Assembly (NCBI GenBank): GCA_036398775.1
Contig: DASWOJ010000401.1
Coordinates: 1 to 24,887, forward strand
From: DASWOJ01 sp036398775
Lineage (GTDB): Bacteria > Pseudomonadota > Alphaproteobacteria > Acetobacterales > Acetobacteraceae
DNA length: 24,887 bases
Direction: 5' to 3'
Position numbers and translations under genes: made by a program. Below are positions 24,242 to 24,887 of the stretch, piece after piece. Numbering within the stretch: position 1 is the stretch's first letter; each line of letters starts with the position of its first letter. The notes under the pieces are model-generated. The model did no database searches. It was not told where the DNA came from and saw nothing but the letters and a program-made list of their open reading frames with translations.

Positions 24242-24887
24242 ATGCCCGCTGATCCCCCCCTGCGCCTGCGCCTGGACGGCATCAGCAAGCGTCTGGGTGC
24301 GACCCAGGCCAACGAGGGCGTCACCCTGGCGGTGGCACCCGGTGAAATTCACGCCCTGATCGGCGAGAACGGCGCCGGCAAGAGCACCCTGATGCGTATT
24401 ATCTGTGGCCTGCTGCGCCCGGATGCCGGCGGCATCGCCTGGAACGGCGCCGAGGTGCCCGTGATGGACCCGGGCACCGCACGTCGCCTGGGCATCGCCA
24501 TGGTGTTCCAGCATTTTTCACTGTTCGAGACGCTGACGGTCGTGGAGAACGTGGCCCTTGGCCTGCGCACCCGAGAGGCCCTGCCCGCCCTGGCCCGGCG
24601 GATCACCGCGGTCGCCGCCCGCTACGGCCTGGCGGTGTCGCCGGGGCGCCATGTGCACGAACTCTCGGTCGGCGAGCGCCAGCGGGTCGAGATCGTGCGG
24701 TGCCTGCTGCAGGAGCCGCATCTGCTGATCCTGGACGAGCCGACCTCCGTGCTGACGCCGCAGGAGGCCGACGGCCTATTTGCCACCCTGCGCCGGCTGG
24801 CCGCCGAGGGATGCAGCATCCTCTATACCAGCCACAAGCTGGAGGAAGTCGCCGCCCTGTGCTCCGCCGCCACCGTGCTGCGCGCCG
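24242..24887 (+). CDS. ABC importer ATPase, RbsA/BMP-nucleoside type (3' partial)
   Basis: The first 215 codons are present; the window ends inside the gene. Walker A is GENGAGKS (41-48), the signature is LSVGERQRVEI, Walker B is LLILDEPTSVL with the following TPQE, and the H-loop is TSHKLEE. The GENGAGKSTLM and EPTSVLTPQE forms are typical of double-domain ATPases of sugar and BMP-family nucleoside importers, normally about 500 residues, so a second ATPase domain should follow outside the window. GGAG seven bases before ATG 24242 supports the start. Encoded just after an oxopurine deaminase, it probably belongs to a purine or nucleoside importer, with permease and BMP-type binding protein genes expected downstream. 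Confidence 0.85.
   Translation, partial: MPADPPLRLRLDGISKRLGATQANEGVTLAVAPGEIHALIGENGAGKSTLMRIICGLLRPDAGGIAWNGAEVPVMDPGTARRLGIAMVFQHFSLFETLTVVENVALGLRTREALPALARRITAVAARYGLAVSPGRHVHELSVGERQRVEIVRCLLQEPHLLILDEPTSVLTPQEADGLFATLRRLAAEGCSILYTSHKLEEVAALCSAATVLRA

Overview
The window is GC-rich (roughly two thirds G+C) chromosomal DNA from a Gram-negative bacterium, most likely an alphaproteobacterium of the Rhodospirillales/Acetobacteraceae type. This placement is inferred from codon use, short REP-like intergenic palindromes, an outer-membrane beta-barrel gene, a Tat-like signal peptide and the mix of catabolic genes. No rRNA, tRNA, CRISPR array, transposase or phage gene was seen.

Region 1 (1-6655) is mixed housekeeping. 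It holds a non-coding start with a possible 31-residue hydrophobic peptide and hairpin, a DUF1810 gene, and a two-gene ABC-2-type transporter (permease and ATPase with a 4-base overlap), all but the peptide on the minus strand. A glutathione S-transferase and a double-domain M16 zinc peptidase with signal peptide follow on the plus strand. The spacer after the peptidase carries a long inverted repeat of the dispersed proteobacterial type.

Region 2 (7038-18628) looks like a sugar-acid uptake and catabolism island. On the minus strand are an L-idonate 5-dehydrogenase (idnD type) and a GntR/FCD regulator. Divergent from them, across a spacer with a 14-bp perfect dyad, are an enolase-superfamily dehydratase with a galactonate-dehydratase-like active site and a gluconate 5-dehydrogenase-type SDR. 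Converging on these is a seven-gene minus-strand row: IlvD/Edd [2Fe-2S] sugar-acid dehydratase, RraA-family aldolase-like protein, periplasmic binding protein, alkaline-phosphatase-superfamily hydrolase, two permeases and an ATPase. The simplest model is import of a sugar acid or a phospho-conjugate of one, removal of the phosphate by the hydrolase, redox interconversion (idonate/5-ketogluconate/gluconate type), dehydration to a 2-keto-3-deoxy acid and retro-aldol cleavage to pyruvate plus an aldehyde. The true substrate cannot be read from sequence.

Region 3 (19111-24887) is a purine-use island. It has a Tsx-like outer-membrane channel, a 58-residue lipoprotein, cofactor-independent urate oxidase, an NCS2 urate/xanthine permease, a divergent 8-oxoguanine-deaminase-type amidohydrolase, and the start of an RbsA-like ATPase of the kind found with BMP-family nucleoside ABC importers. 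8-Oxoguanine deamination yields urate, the substrate of the urate oxidase, so the enzymes chain together. Two dyads with TTGCA/TGCAA half-sites lie upstream of the channel gene and between the divergent permease and deaminase genes.

The most interesting material is the sugar-acid island with an embedded phosphatase, the structured intercistronic RNA element after the IlvD/Edd gene, and the unusual active-site residues in the enolase-family dehydratase and the urate oxidase.
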